This document shows, one piece after another, positions 13,954 to 22,589 of a stretch of 31,143 nt of DNA (the stretch's first letter is position 1; every line of letters begins with the position of its first letter). Location: contig JBOIBN010000026.1 in the NCBI GenBank assembly GCA_050739575.1, positions 1-31,143 on the forward strand, in the 5' to 3' direction. The stretch is from JBOIBN01 sp050739575. Its GTDB lineage: Bacteria > Pseudomonadota > Gammaproteobacteria > JAKDMP01. The translations under genes were made by a program, and so were the position numbers. The notes beneath the pieces are model-generated. The model was not told where the DNA came from, did no database searches, and saw only the letters and a list, made by a program, of their open reading frames with translations.

Positions 13954-15751
13954 AAGGTTTCAGCACCACGATAACCGGATCGTGATCGGATGCCCGATAG
14001 GGCGCGCCCGGGCCGTGGCAGAGAGGGCGGTGCGCGTAGTCGAACTCGCGCGCCTCGTCGGCGTCCACATGCCATACCGAAGCGCCGCTAACTAGCTTGG
14101 CCGCGTCGGGGTCGGCAAAGACGTAGTCGAGCGTGCCCGCCCAGACGTGAAAGGACTCGGTATAGCGTGCGGCCGGATCGCTCAGGAATCGCGCGAGTTC
14201 ATCCTGCCAACCCGCACCCGTGAGCGTCCGGATCGCGGCCTCCTGCGGATAGGCATTGAAATCGCCGATCAGGAAACGGGCTTGCGTCGGCGCATCGGTG
14301 GGATTGTTCGCAAGCCATTGCGACATATCGGCGCTCGCCGCCGCGCGCGCACTGGCGCAATGTCCTGCGCCGGCGAAATTGTCGAGCCGCTTGCCGCAGG
14401 TGCTCAGCTTGGAGCGCAGGTGCACCACCGCGACGGTAAAGTTGCGTCCGTTTGCCCGTTCCCGAAAACTCGCGGCCAGCGCCGGACGTGCAAGTCCGAC
14501 GGCCGCCGCTCCCGTTGCGGGGCCATAGCGCACCGCCGGCGCGCCCACGGGTACGAGACGCCGGGCATCGTAAACGATTGCCGGGGCAATGAGATCGTCG
14601 CCAAGCCGCGGGACGTCCGGCATGACATAGCGATAGGAAGCGTTCGGTGCGGCATGGTTGAGGGCATCGACCAAGGTCGCAAGCGCACCGTGTGCGCCAT
14701 AGCCGTTGTTCTCAATTTCCTGCAAACCCATCAACGCCGGATGCAGCGCCGCAAGCAGCGCCACAAGCTTGGCGCTCTGGCAGGCAAAATCCTGCGGTGT
14801 ACGCGCTCCGCGCTCGGTGGGAAAGACCGGGCCCGACAAGGCTCGATTGAAATAATTCTCGACGTTGAAGCTCACGATCCGCAACCCCGCGGGTAATCCA
14901 AGATCCTTGGGCCCGCGCCGGGGATTCGCGGTCCGGTCGAGAGCAAAGGCAGTCGGCTCAACGAGGTCGTGCCCAAAAGCGTGAAAAGCGACTCCTGTTA
15001 GGACGCTGAAGACTTGTCCAGCCCGCAATGGGTGAGCGGCATCGAAATGCACCCCGGCGAGTTCGAGCACCCAGGGATGAGGCTGGGTACTCCCATCGTC
15101 AAGCCAGATGGAACGCGCTTGGTTGCGCTGCACGAGCGCGATCGCCTGCGGACCGGGTACGCTGATTTGCGTCGGCGCAAGCGGTCGCGCGTTCGCCGTA
15201 ATTACGGCTTCGCCGTAGCGCCAGAAATACTCCAGATTGCTCACTACGAGCGGCTGGGTAAACCCGACACGCATTCCGAGCAGTGCCGGCCAGCCGCCCG
15301 GACGCGTGAGCGGCAAGCGTACAGCTACTGCAGGCGGCAGCGGCGCAACGCCGCAACGCGCGAGTAATCGCGAATGTTCAATTTCAGGCATGCCGTGAAA
15401 CAGGCTATAGGTTCCGGCAAGCGCAACCTCGTCACCAGCCTTGAATCCGAACGGATGATGGCTTGTATAGATAAAAATCGCTTCGGACGTCGCCGGATCC
15501 CCGTCCCAGTCTGAGCGGGGCGCTTCGAGGAAAAACCCATGGAGACCGGGAAACACGGCAGTGACGATGCCCTGCACGCGCACCGTGCTCGACGCCTCAT
15601 CGCCCAAGGAGTGGAGCGAACGCAGCCCCGACAAACCACAATCGGCGAATGCAGCCTGCGCCATCGCACAGGCGAAAACCGTTGCTAGCAGGGCCAGCAA
15701 AATCCGGCCGGGACGCAGATCAGGCGGCGACCGATACACGCGCTGGTTCAC
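13952..15751 (-). CDS. secreted endonuclease/exonuclease/phosphatase (EEP) family protein, ExeM/NucH-like
   Basis: Predicted exported nuclease of 599 aa. An N-terminal signal peptide has a basic start, a hydrophobic core ILLALLATVFACAMAQA, and a likely cut after AFA at residue 36. A beta-rich region (about 45-270), likely an OB-fold like that of extracellular nucleases, is followed by a DNase I-like EEP domain. Its landmarks are FNVENYF (about 295), QEIENNG (about 345), IGDFNAYP (about 495) and the catalytic-type SDHDPVIV at the end. All expected EEP metal and catalytic motifs seem present. A GTG start follows GGAAGGCG. The gene is 43 bp downstream of the MCE gene, so it may share that transcript. 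The substrate (extracellular DNA or another phosphodiester) cannot be read from sequence. Confidence 0.85.
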   Translation of the reverse strand: MNQRVYRSPPDLRPGRILLALLATVFACAMAQAAFADCGLSGLRSLHSLGDEASSTVRVQGIVTAVFPGLHGFFLEAPRSDWDGDPATSEAIFIYTSHHPFGFKAGDEVALAGTYSLFHGMPEIEHSRLLARCGVAPLPPAVAVRLPLTRPGGWPALLGMRVGFTQPLVVSNLEYFWRYGEAVITANARPLAPTQISVPGPQAIALVQRNQARSIWLDDGSTQPHPWVLELAGVHFDAAHPLRAGQVFSVLTGVAFHAFGHDLVEPTAFALDRTANPRRGPKDLGLPAGLRIVSFNVENYFNRALSGPVFPTERGARTPQDFACQSAKLVALLAALHPALMGLQEIENNGYGAHGALATLVDALNHAAPNASYRYVMPDVPRLGDDLIAPAIVYDARRLVPVGAPAVRYGPATGAAAVGLARPALAASFRERANGRNFTVAVVHLRSKLSTCGKRLDNFAGAGHCASARAAASADMSQWLANNPTDAPTQARFLIGDFNAYPQEAAIRTLTGAGWQDELARFLSDPAARYTESFHVWAGTLDYVFADPDAAKLVSGASVWHVDADEAREFDYAHRPLCHGPGAPYRASDHDPVIVVLKP

Positions 15752-15794
15752 CGCCTTCCATTCGCGCCGGTGGCAGTGGTTTCTGAAACGTTTC

Positions 15795-16715
15795 CTATCC
15801 CCCGTTCTTCTGGGCAGGCGGCGGGGTTTCTCCCGGCCCAGGTTTCGGCTTCGCCGGGCCCAGAATGAGGCTCTGCGGCGTTTGCTGCAATTCGGCGCTC
15901 AGCGCATTGAGCCGGGTCACGAGAGTGCTCAAACTGACGAGCAATGCATTGAGCTGCGGCGCAGTCTGCTGATTGAGCTGCGTCGTAAACGCTGCCGTGG
16001 AGCTTGCCGCCTGACCGATCGAGTCCATCGGCTGCTGTGCCTTGGCGACGAGCGTGTTGGCGTTCGCCGCCAGATCTTTGGCGCTCGCGATCGTTGCCCG
16101 CGTCTGTGCAATCAGTCCCGGCAACTCTTTTGCACCCGGTTCTATCGTCTTCTCCAGTTGCACCAGATGGGCGCTCGCTTTGCGCAGATTACTCAAGGTG
16201 TCGCTAATTTGCCGCCGATTTTGGGGCGACAGCACGTCCCGCGCAGATTTCAACGTTTGCTGTACGTCTCCTATGATCTTCTTCGCCTGATCCATCATCG
16301 CGGAGAGTCCCCCGGCCTCTACCGGCAGATGAGCCGGATGCTCCGCAGAGGTCTGGATGATCCGAGAGCTGCTCCCGAGTTGGAGATCAACCACGGTGGG
16401 GCCCACCAAGCTGCTAGAACCGACGGTGGCCTTCGTCCCCTGCGGCAAGGGGAATTTCTTGTCGACCATGATCAAAACTTGTATCGAACGATGCGTCGCA
16501 CGGTCTATGTGTATGTTCTTTACCACGCCGACATCTACGCCGTTGAATTGCACCGTCGAGCCCGGACCCAAGCCCGCCACACTGCTTTTCGACTCCAGGA
16601 CATACGGCACCCGCACGGCACCCGGGGCAAGCATCCACCAGACGACCGCAACGGCACCGAGGCCGAATACGACGAGAAAGCCGATCGCGATCAATGCATG
16701 TGAGCGGTCTTCCAT
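15795..16715 (-). CDS. MCE-family lipid-transport protein (MlaD-like, long C-terminal tail)
   Basis: Periplasmic, membrane-anchored component of an ABC lipid transporter. One N-terminal transmembrane helix (about 8-30, ALIAIGFLVVFGLGAVAVVWWML) is followed by a single MCE domain (about 37-120, with GPGSTVQFNGVDVGVV and SSLVGPTVVDLQLG). A long, mostly helical and probably coiled tail ends in a proline-rich PKPGPGETPPPAQ. At 306 aa it is much longer than E. coli MlaD (183 aa), more like tunnel-forming MCE proteins such as PqiB, though with one MCE domain. The start is fixed by GGAGGT just upstream of the ATG; a longer open frame back to 16883 only overlaps the ATPase gene. It starts 13 bp after the ATPase stop. 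Confidence 0.9.
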   Translation of the reverse strand: MEDRSHALIAIGFLVVFGLGAVAVVWWMLAPGAVRVPYVLESKSSVAGLGPGSTVQFNGVDVGVVKNIHIDRATHRSIQVLIMVDKKFPLPQGTKATVGSSSLVGPTVVDLQLGSSSRIIQTSAEHPAHLPVEAGGLSAMMDQAKKIIGDVQQTLKSARDVLSPQNRRQISDTLSNLRKASAHLVQLEKTIEPGAKELPGLIAQTRATIASAKDLAANANTLVAKAQQPMDSIGQAASSTAAFTTQLNQQTAPQLNALLVSLSTLVTRLNALSAELQQTPQSLILGPAKPKPGPGETPPPAQKNGG

Positions 16716-16728
16716 CGAAACCTCCGAT

Positions 16729-17526
16729 CTAATTGTGCATACGCGTACGAACGGCCGCTCCGCGCGGCCCTTCGAGAAGACGTTTGACGGCATCGTGCTC
16801 GAGCGCTTTGGAATCTCCCAGTTCCGCAAGCGTTCCTTCGAACAGGATACGCTTTTCGACGAGTATCGCGATCCGATCGGCAAGTTCGGCGACCGAATCG
16901 AGATCGTGGCTCACCATCACGACGGTCAGGTTCAACTCTTCGTGCAAATCGCCGAGTACCCGGTCGAGATCGCGAGCCGTTTCCGGATCGAGTCCGGAGT
17001 CGGGCTCGTCGAGAAACAGCAACTCCGCCTCGACGACCAGCGCACGCGCAAGCGCAACCCTTTTTACCATGCCGCCGGAGAGCTGCGCCGGGCGCTTGTT
17101 GGCGTCCTCGACGGCGAGACCCGCCATCTGCAACTTGAGCATGACGAGTTCGTGCACCAGGTCCTCATCCAGCGGTTCGCCCATCGTGCGCAATTCGCGC
17201 AGCGGAAACGCTACGTTGTCGAACACGTTGAGGGCGCTGAACAGCGCGCCTTCCTGAAACATCATGCCCCAGCGCTTTCTGAGCGCCTGCGCTTCGCGCC
17301 AATCGAGCTGGTGTATGTTGGTTCCGAAGATTTCGACCGTGCCCGCCGTGGGCCTGCGCAAGCCAATAATCTCGCGCAGCAACGTGGTCTTGCCGCCGCC
17401 GCTGGTACCGATAATGGCGAGCACTTCACCGCGATAGGCGGTGAGATCGATATCCTCATGGATCGTTGTGCCGCCGATCCGCGTCTGCAAATCGCGTACT
17501 TCGACGACGGCCTCCTTTTCACTCAC
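16729..17526 (-). CDS. MlaF-type ABC transporter ATPase
   Basis: Cytoplasmic ATPase that powers the MCE lipid transporter. 265 aa with Walker A GTSGGGKTT (40-48), Q-loop MMFQEGALFSALNVFDNVAFPL, signature LSGGMVKRVALARAL, Walker B ELLFLDEPDSGLD and switch histidine VMVSHDLDS. The Q-loop and LSGGM..RV phrases are typical of the MlaF subfamily. The start is a GTG at 17526 overlapping the permease stop in a GTGA, giving MSEKEAVVEVRDL. The same frame stays open to 18267 but that extension lies inside the permease gene and is arginine-rich shadow sequence. Confidence 0.95.
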   Translation of the reverse strand: MSEKEAVVEVRDLQTRIGGTTIHEDIDLTAYRGEVLAIIGTSGGGKTTLLREIIGLRRPTAGTVEIFGTNIHQLDWREAQALRKRWGMMFQEGALFSALNVFDNVAFPLRELRTMGEPLDEDLVHELVMLKLQMAGLAVEDANKRPAQLSGGMVKRVALARALVVEAELLFLDEPDSGLDPETARDLDRVLGDLHEELNLTVVMVSHDLDSVAELADRIAILVEKRILFEGTLAELGDSKALEHDAVKRLLEGPRGAAVRTRMHN

Positions 17527-18644
17527 AGTCCGACCCCGCTGAAAAGGATGCCGAAGCCGCTTTCGATAACCAGCACCATGGCGAGCCCGACTACCACCGA
17601 ACGGGTTATATGGCGCGTGAGGCCTTGGGTGTCGGGCGGCGCCGTCATTCCGTAATAGGCGCTTGCTATGCCGACAATAAAGCCGAAGAGCGCGCCCTTG
17701 CCCAGTCCGATGAAATAATTTTCGATCGGCACCGCGTCGGGCAAATGGCGAACCCACATCTGCCAGGTTACGCCCAGTTTTTCCGCGGATATGTACATCC
17801 CGCCGAGCACGCCCCAGAAATCCGTCCATACCACGAGCAGTGGCATGGCGATCGTCATGCCGAGTATCCGCGGCATGACTACGCGCAGTGAAGGTGATAC
17901 GCCGAAGGCGCGTAAAGCGTCGATTTCCTCGGTAATGTGCATCGCGCCGATCCCGGCAGTCGTGGCGCTGCCGATCCGCCCGACCAGCACCAGCGCCGCG
18001 ATGAAAGGACCCAGTTCGCGGCTGAAGGCTAGGCCGATGGCGCCGATGACTTGCTGGTTGAGCCCGAACTGGACGATCTGGCCGCCAATCTGCCAAGTCA
18101 GTACAAAGCCGATTATCAGACCAAGGAACGCGTCCAGAAACAGCGACTGAGCGCCCGCGCGAAATACCGTTGCGGAAAGTTCGCGCAGCGGAAACAGCCG
18201 CCAATTTGCGACACAACGTCCAACATCTACGAAGAACTGCCCTCCGGTCAGCACGACGCCGAAGCATTGGCTTGCGAAACTCGCGAGGTATGCGCCGAAA
18301 CCGGGCAAAAACCGGGACGCCCCGGCAAAGGAACCCGGCAAGGCCGGACGCCGGAGCCGAATATCGGCGAAACGCCCGATCCAGTGCTCGTGTTCGCCGA
18401 GCCCTTCAATTGCATCGGGCTTTTTGCCCTTCCAGCAGCGCCAGAATAGCAGCGCACCGGCACTGTCCAGACTGGTAAGGCCGGTAAAGTCCCATACATC
18501 ATTCTGGCGAGCCTGAAAGCTTTCCAGACGCCGCAGCGCCTCGCTACGCGCGCCCAGCAGTTCGTGCAGTCGCCAATCGCCGATGACCTTTACTCGGCGC
18601 CGGCCTGACTGATCCTGGATTTCAAGCCGCGGCGCGGCCCCCAT
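17523..18644 (-). CDS. MlaE-family lipid ABC permease with N-terminal STAS domain
   Basis: Inner-membrane permease of the MCE lipid transporter. The first about 105 residues look like a STAS domain (VWDFTGLTSLDSAGALLFWRCW carries the DSAG-type motif), the role played in E. coli by the separate protein MlaB. The rest is a standard MlaE permease, with GLIIGFVLTWQIGGQIVQFG, SRELGPFIAALVLVGRIGSATTAGIGAMHITEEIDAL and several transmembrane helices to the C-terminus. The ATG at 18644 is preferred; an in-frame TTG at 18659 would add five residues. First gene of the operon, order E-F-D instead of the E. coli F-E-D-C-B; no mlaC-like gene follows. A TATACT promoter box lies just upstream. Confidence 0.92.
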   Translation of the reverse strand: MGAAPRLEIQDQSGRRRVKVIGDWRLHELLGARSEALRRLESFQARQNDVWDFTGLTSLDSAGALLFWRCWKGKKPDAIEGLGEHEHWIGRFADIRLRRPALPGSFAGASRFLPGFGAYLASFASQCFGVVLTGGQFFVDVGRCVANWRLFPLRELSATVFRAGAQSLFLDAFLGLIIGFVLTWQIGGQIVQFGLNQQVIGAIGLAFSRELGPFIAALVLVGRIGSATTAGIGAMHITEEIDALRAFGVSPSLRVVMPRILGMTIAMPLLVVWTDFWGVLGGMYISAEKLGVTWQMWVRHLPDAVPIENYFIGLGKGALFGFIVGIASAYYGMTAPPDTQGLTRHITRSVVVGLAMVLVIESGFGILFSGVGL

Positions 18645-18672
18645 AGCGGCGCTCGCCAAGTGGCACGTGCAA

Positions 18673-18678
18673 AGTATA
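18673..18678 (-). promoter_or_regulatory. -10 box for the MCE transporter operon
   Basis: TATACT on the minus strand (18678-18673), five of six consensus bases, placing a start near 18666, about 20 bp before the permease ATG. The -35 region is poor (best fit TTATCG at 16-bp spacing). It lies in the 115-bp divergent gap shared with the GT39 gene. Confidence 0.5.
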
Positions 18679-18725
18679 AACCTACGCTTAATCCCGATAA
18701 CGTGATTCGGACTCCTGCTTACCTG

Positions 18726-18734
18726 TGCGACAAT
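18726..18734 (+). promoter_or_regulatory. possible extended -10 promoter for the GT39 gene
   Basis: TGC followed by GACAAT (18729-18734) on the plus strand, an extended -10-like motif about 25 bp before the ATG at 18760. No convincing -35. Weak candidate. Confidence 0.25.
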
Positions 18735-18759
18735 CGCGCGGTTCGAAACAGCCCCGATT

Positions 18760-20310
18760 ATGCAGGCCGAAACCCAGCGTCATCCGGATTGGCTCCTGCT
18801 TGCCGGCGCGATGGCGCTGGTTACGCTCGCCTTTGCGCTCGGGCTCGGCAATCACGGTCCGATCCCTTCGATGGAGACGCGTTTCGCCGTCGCCGTCCAA
18901 CAGATGCTTGCGCATCACCAGTGGCTGGTGCCCGAGAAAAACGGCCTTCCTTACATCGAATATCCGCCGTTTTATTACTGGCTTGCGATGCTCGCCGCCA
19001 AGGCCGGCTTGCCTCTGCTGCCGGCAATCCGTCTCCCCAACCTGCTCGCACTGTGGGTGTGGCTCGCGGCCGTCTACGGACTCGCGCGCCGCTTGCTCCC
19101 GACGCTGCCGCGTTGGCTGTTGCCCGTCGCGGCACTTGCAACTCCGGCGGTGCTCTACAACTTTTTCATTGCCCAAGTCGATGGCTGGCTTGCCGCAGGC
19201 GTCGCGCTCACGATTCTCGGTTACCTTCACAGGCGCGAACGCAGCGGATTCCCCTGGCTGCTCTGGTCGGGAGCGGCACTTGCCGTGTTTGCCAAGGGAC
19301 CCGTCGGGCTCATCGTTCCCGGGCTAGCCATCGCGGCCGATCTCTTACTCGCCGCGCTTGTAGGGGCGGCGCACTGGCGCGAACTGCCGAAGGCGATCGT
19401 GGCGCTCGCGCCGGGACGCGGAATCTTGCTCGCAATCGCGCCCCTCGCGGCCTGGTACGTCGCCTGCGGCTTCGTCGTCGGCTGGAGCTTCGTTCATGGC
19501 GCGCTCGTCTACGACAACCTTACACGCTATGTTGCCGGCGCAGGTGGACACGACAATCCGTGGTGGCTGTACGGCCAGAGTATCTGGGGCGACTACTTTC
19601 CGTGGATTTTTGCGATGCCGTTCGGCCTCGTGCTCGCCGCGCGCAGATTGCGCTCGGCCGAGCCGCGCCTGCTCCTGGCCTGGGCGATCACGACGCTCTT
19701 GTTCTTCTCGGCCTCCGCCTCGAAGCAAAGCAAATACATCTTGCCGGCGGCCCCGGCTTTCGTCGCTCTGGCCCTACTCGCACTCGAAGCCGCAGCCCGC
19801 CGCCGCCCGATGTGGCTGCGGCGTGGCGTGGCAGGCTGGTCGCTGCTCGTGCTGCTCGTCTTTGTCGTCGCTGTCGGCGCGTGGCTGCCCTTCGAAGGCC
19901 CGAAGATAGACGACGATGCGAGTTATGCGCGCTTGCGCGGTGAAGTTGCAACCGCGCCGGGAAACCTAGTCATGTACGGATGGCCGCGTTCGCTGGTGCT
20001 CTACCAGCTTGGCGCGCCGATGCCGTGGCTGCGCGATGCACGGGCCACCTATACCGCCGTGCACTCGGGGCAACTTGTAGCCGGTGATTACCTGCTCGTT
20101 CCACACGAGAATCTGGCCAAGTACGGCGCGCGCGGGTCGTTTACCCTGAACCCGCCTCCTGCCGCGCCGTATTTCGAGCGGATAATGACGCTTACCAGCA
20201 AAGGCGGGATTGAGGTTTACCGGGTGCTGCCCGGCGCTGGAGACGCTCCGGTTCCGCCTACGCCCACCCCGCCGCCTGTGCCGTGGTGGGCGGAATTCGA
20301 TACGGACTGA
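18760..20310 (+). CDS. GT39-family membrane glycosyltransferase (ArnT/PMT-like)
   Basis: Integral membrane glycosyltransferase of 516 aa that probably uses a polyprenyl-phosphate sugar donor and acts on the periplasmic side. About ten hydrophobic segments. The first periplasmic loop has SMETRFAVAVQQML, where ArnT-type enzymes have an acidic residue followed by ER/AR. YIEYPPFYYWLAML is the family's Y-x-E-x-PP-x-x-Y-W motif. A periplasmic C-terminal domain of about 130 residues follows the last helix. Family members include ArnT (aminoarabinose to lipid A) and many uncharacterised enzymes; no arn genes are near, so the sugar and acceptor are unknown. The ATG at 18760 gives a natural N-terminus, though no ribosome site is clear. 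The sulfotransferase-like gene starts 2 bp after its stop. Confidence 0.85.
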   Translation: MQAETQRHPDWLLLAGAMALVTLAFALGLGNHGPIPSMETRFAVAVQQMLAHHQWLVPEKNGLPYIEYPPFYYWLAMLAAKAGLPLLPAIRLPNLLALWVWLAAVYGLARRLLPTLPRWLLPVAALATPAVLYNFFIAQVDGWLAAGVALTILGYLHRRERSGFPWLLWSGAALAVFAKGPVGLIVPGLAIAADLLLAALVGAAHWRELPKAIVALAPGRGILLAIAPLAAWYVACGFVVGWSFVHGALVYDNLTRYVAGAGGHDNPWWLYGQSIWGDYFPWIFAMPFGLVLAARRLRSAEPRLLLAWAITTLLFFSASASKQSKYILPAAPAFVALALLALEAAARRRPMWLRRGVAGWSLLVLLVFVVAVGAWLPFEGPKIDDDASYARLRGEVATAPGNLVMYGWPRSLVLYQLGAPMPWLRDARATYTAVHSGQLVAGDYLLVPHENLAKYGARGSFTLNPPPAAPYFERIMTLTSKGGIEVYRVLPGAGDAPVPPTPTPPPVPWWAEFDTD

Positions 20311-20312
20311 CG

Positions 20313-21380
20313 ATGGCAGCTTCTTCATCGCGCAACGCAGACATGGCGGAGTGGCTACACGGATTCACGACCGATCCGGATGTATTTCTGCACCGCCTCG
20401 ACACTGTGAATCGCCGTGTATTGCTATTGCGGCTCGGTAAGGACCGCATTCGTCAGGCAGCCTTTCTGGATGAGCGCGCACTCGCGGGCGACGAGCCCGG
20501 CGCCTGGTTGCCGCTCGCTGCGCTGCTCGAATCCGGATATCGAAATGCCGGCCCTCAAGGCGTTATTCTGCACTGTGGACACTGCGGGTCGACCCTGATT
20601 ACCCGCCTGCTCGGCGAGTTGCCCGGCGTCCGGGTGCTGCGCGAACCGCTTGCGCTACAGGCCCTCGCGATGGAAGCACGTCTGGGCGGCACCCCCCACG
20701 CACGTCTTACCGCGGATGAATTCGATCGCATGCTCACCCTGACCCAGTCGGCGTATGCAAAAGCGCCGGCGGATGTCACCAGCGTAATCGTCAAGCACAC
20801 CAGCTTCACCGCTAATCTCGCGGTCACACTGCTTAACGGCGCAAGGCCGCCTGCGTTCCTGTGTTTGTGGATTCCGCTCCCGGAGTACCTTGCAATCATG
20901 CTGCGCGAGGAAAGCCTGCGGGAAGGAATCCGGCAGTTGGCCAGCCAGTGGATTTACGACCTCGAACGCGAACTTGGAGCGGCAGCTCCGCTCCTGGCCG
21001 AACTTTCGGATGCAGAACTCGCCGCGCTCAACTGGACCGCGGCACAGCTCGCCTTCGCCCGCGCGAGCATCCAACCCGGGGCGCGAATGTTGGCTTGGGA
21101 ATTTGCCGATTTCCTCGCAGAACCGGCGGCACGGCTGGGGGAACTGGCGCATCATTTTGAGCCGGATGTAAATGAACGCGAAGTAAATGACGCGCTCGCA
21201 AGCACTTGGATGCGACGTTACGCTAAAGATCCCCGCTATCCTTTTGACGCCGGCACTCGCGCGCGCGAGCTGGCCGCAGCCAGCCGACGATTCGCGGAAG
21301 AAATCTCAATCGGTACAGACTTTGCCCGCAATCTGTGGGATCGGCTGGCGCTCGCGGGAGCGCCTGCCGCCAAGCCGTAG
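20313..21380 (+). CDS. sulfotransferase-like P-loop protein of unknown function
   Basis: 355 aa, not recognised as a named gene. Residues 84-95 read VILHCGHCGSTL, which fits the 5'-phosphosulfate-binding P-loop of sulfotransferases (x-S-G-S/T-T-L), followed by LGELPGVRVLREPLAL. Further on are VIVKHTSFTANLAVTLL and a line placing WIPLPEYLAIMLREESL where the 3'-phosphate-binding R/S motif would be expected; the canonical Arg-Asp-Pro is missing, so PAPS binding is uncertain. The cytoplasmic-looking protein has no signal peptide or membrane helix. Start ATG at 20313, immediately after the GT39 stop; an in-frame GTG at 20283 would overlap that gene and is less likely. Tight spacing suggests it works with, or is regulated with, the glycosyltransferase. 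It ends 4 bp from the convergent hemH stop. Confidence 0.7.
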   Translation: MAASSSRNADMAEWLHGFTTDPDVFLHRLDTVNRRVLLLRLGKDRIRQAAFLDERALAGDEPGAWLPLAALLESGYRNAGPQGVILHCGHCGSTLITRLLGELPGVRVLREPLALQALAMEARLGGTPHARLTADEFDRMLTLTQSAYAKAPADVTSVIVKHTSFTANLAVTLLNGARPPAFLCLWIPLPEYLAIMLREESLREGIRQLASQWIYDLERELGAAAPLLAELSDAELAALNWTAAQLAFARASIQPGARMLAWEFADFLAEPAARLGELAHHFEPDVNEREVNDALASTWMRRYAKDPRYPFDAGTRARELAAASRRFAEEISIGTDFARNLWDRLALAGAPAAKP

Positions 21381-21384
21381 GACG

Positions 21385-22509
21385 TCAACGCGGCGCACCG
21401 AGTTTTCGTGCCTGGCGCGCTTGAGCGGCTGCTTCCTCTGCATATATGCTCGGTGCATAATCCGCACCCGCTTCCGGCCAGTGCGTCATTTCGCGCACGA
21501 TGAGTTCGCTCAGCGCCCGCACGTGAGCTGGACTGTCGTTGAGCGCCGGCACATAATCAAAGCGTTCGCCGCCGGCGGCGAGAAAAGCCTTCCGATAGCG
21601 CAGATTGACCTCTTCCAGCGTTTCCAGACAATCCACCGCAAAACCCGGACAGACTACGGTCACGGTCTTCACGCTACTCCGCGCCCATCCGCTGAGCGTC
21701 TCGTCACTTGCCGGACCCAACCATTGGGTACGCCCGAAACGCGATTGGAAGGCAACGGTCCACTCCTCATCCTCTAACTGCAAAGACTGCGCCACCAAGC
21801 GTGCACTGGCGTGGCACTGGCAATGGTACGGATCGCCTGCGGTGAGCGTTGCACGCGGCATGCCATGGAAAGAAAACAACAGGCGCTCGGTGCGGCCACC
21901 GTGGCTCCAGCTTTCCCGAACGGAAGCGGCAACGGCCGCAATGTAACCGGGATCATCGTGGTAGTGATTTACGAACCGGAATGCCGGTACCCAGCGCAGG
22001 CCCGCAAGCGCAGACGCAACGGCATCGAAGGCGGACCCAGTCGTGGCGCCCGAGTACTGCGGATAAAGCGGCAACACGAGCAGCCGTTCGACGCCGTCAG
22101 TTACCAGTTCACGTAGGGTGCGTTCCACGGTTGGCGCGCCGTAACGCATCGCGAGCGCCACCGATACCGGCCCCAGCAGGCATTTCGCCGTGGCATCGCG
22201 CAAACGTTGCTCCAACGCTCTGCTGTACACCAGCAGCGGTGAACCGTCCGCACACCAGATCTCACGATACGCTCGGGCGCTCGCGCGGGGACGAACCCGC
22301 AAGACGACGCCGTGCACCAACGCCCGGCGCAGCGGCGCGGGCAACTCGATGACGCGCGGGTCGTTCAGAAACTCGGCGAGAAATCGCCTGACGGCGCGCG
22401 CGTTCGGCGCCGCTGGCGTCCCGAGATTGACAAGCAGGATGCCCGCGCGGGGGATTTGCCCATGCCTGTAATCTTCGCGACCGCGGTAACCGCGATCCCT
22501 TGCTTCCAC
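21385..22509 (-). CDS. hemH: ferrochelatase HemH
   Basis: Inserts ferrous iron into protoporphyrin IX, the last step of protoheme synthesis. It opens with GILLVNLGTPAAP and FLNDPRV, then YREIWCADGSPLL and LPLYPQYSGATTGSAFD. The catalytic histidine is in LLFSFHGMPRATL (about residue 215), and the conserved glutamate in CPGFAVDCLETLEEV. The cysteines in YHCQCHA are also typical of the bacterial family. I prefer the GTG at 22509 because GGAG sits 7 bp upstream; a TTG at 22515 would add two residues but is too close to that site. A TATTAT box (22540-22535) could be its -10. It lies downstream of glnA on the same strand, 80 bp away. Confidence 0.96.
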   Translation of the reverse strand: MEARDRGYRGREDYRHGQIPRAGILLVNLGTPAAPNARAVRRFLAEFLNDPRVIELPAPLRRALVHGVVLRVRPRASARAYREIWCADGSPLLVYSRALEQRLRDATAKCLLGPVSVALAMRYGAPTVERTLRELVTDGVERLLVLPLYPQYSGATTGSAFDAVASALAGLRWVPAFRFVNHYHDDPGYIAAVAASVRESWSHGGRTERLLFSFHGMPRATLTAGDPYHCQCHASARLVAQSLQLEDEEWTVAFQSRFGRTQWLGPASDETLSGWARSSVKTVTVVCPGFAVDCLETLEEVNLRYRKAFLAAGGERFDYVPALNDSPAHVRALSELIVREMTHWPEAGADYAPSIYAEEAAAQARQARKLGAPR

Positions 22510-22589
22510 GATCAATCTCCGAGTTCCATCCCGGATAATACCCGACTCGCACGCCGCCGGGGGGACGATAATCCTGCTAAGGGTTAGGG

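Noticed and set aside
16716..16883. N-terminal extension of the MCE protein
   Set aside because: It lies inside the ATPase gene, and the ATG at 16715 has a perfect ribosome site and a natural membrane-helix start.
15561..17655. Long plus-strand frames opposite the MCE operon
   Set aside because: Antisense shadows of the MCE protein and the ATPase; no recognisable domains.
17527..18267. Long N-terminal extension of the ABC ATPase frame
   Set aside because: It is antiparallel-free shadow of the permease gene in another frame, arginine-rich, with no family similarity; the GTGA overlap gives the expected start.
18660..19943. 427-codon frame overlapping the GT39 gene
   Set aside because: Very arginine-rich, no motifs; it shadows the GT39 frame, which has clear membrane segments and family motifs.
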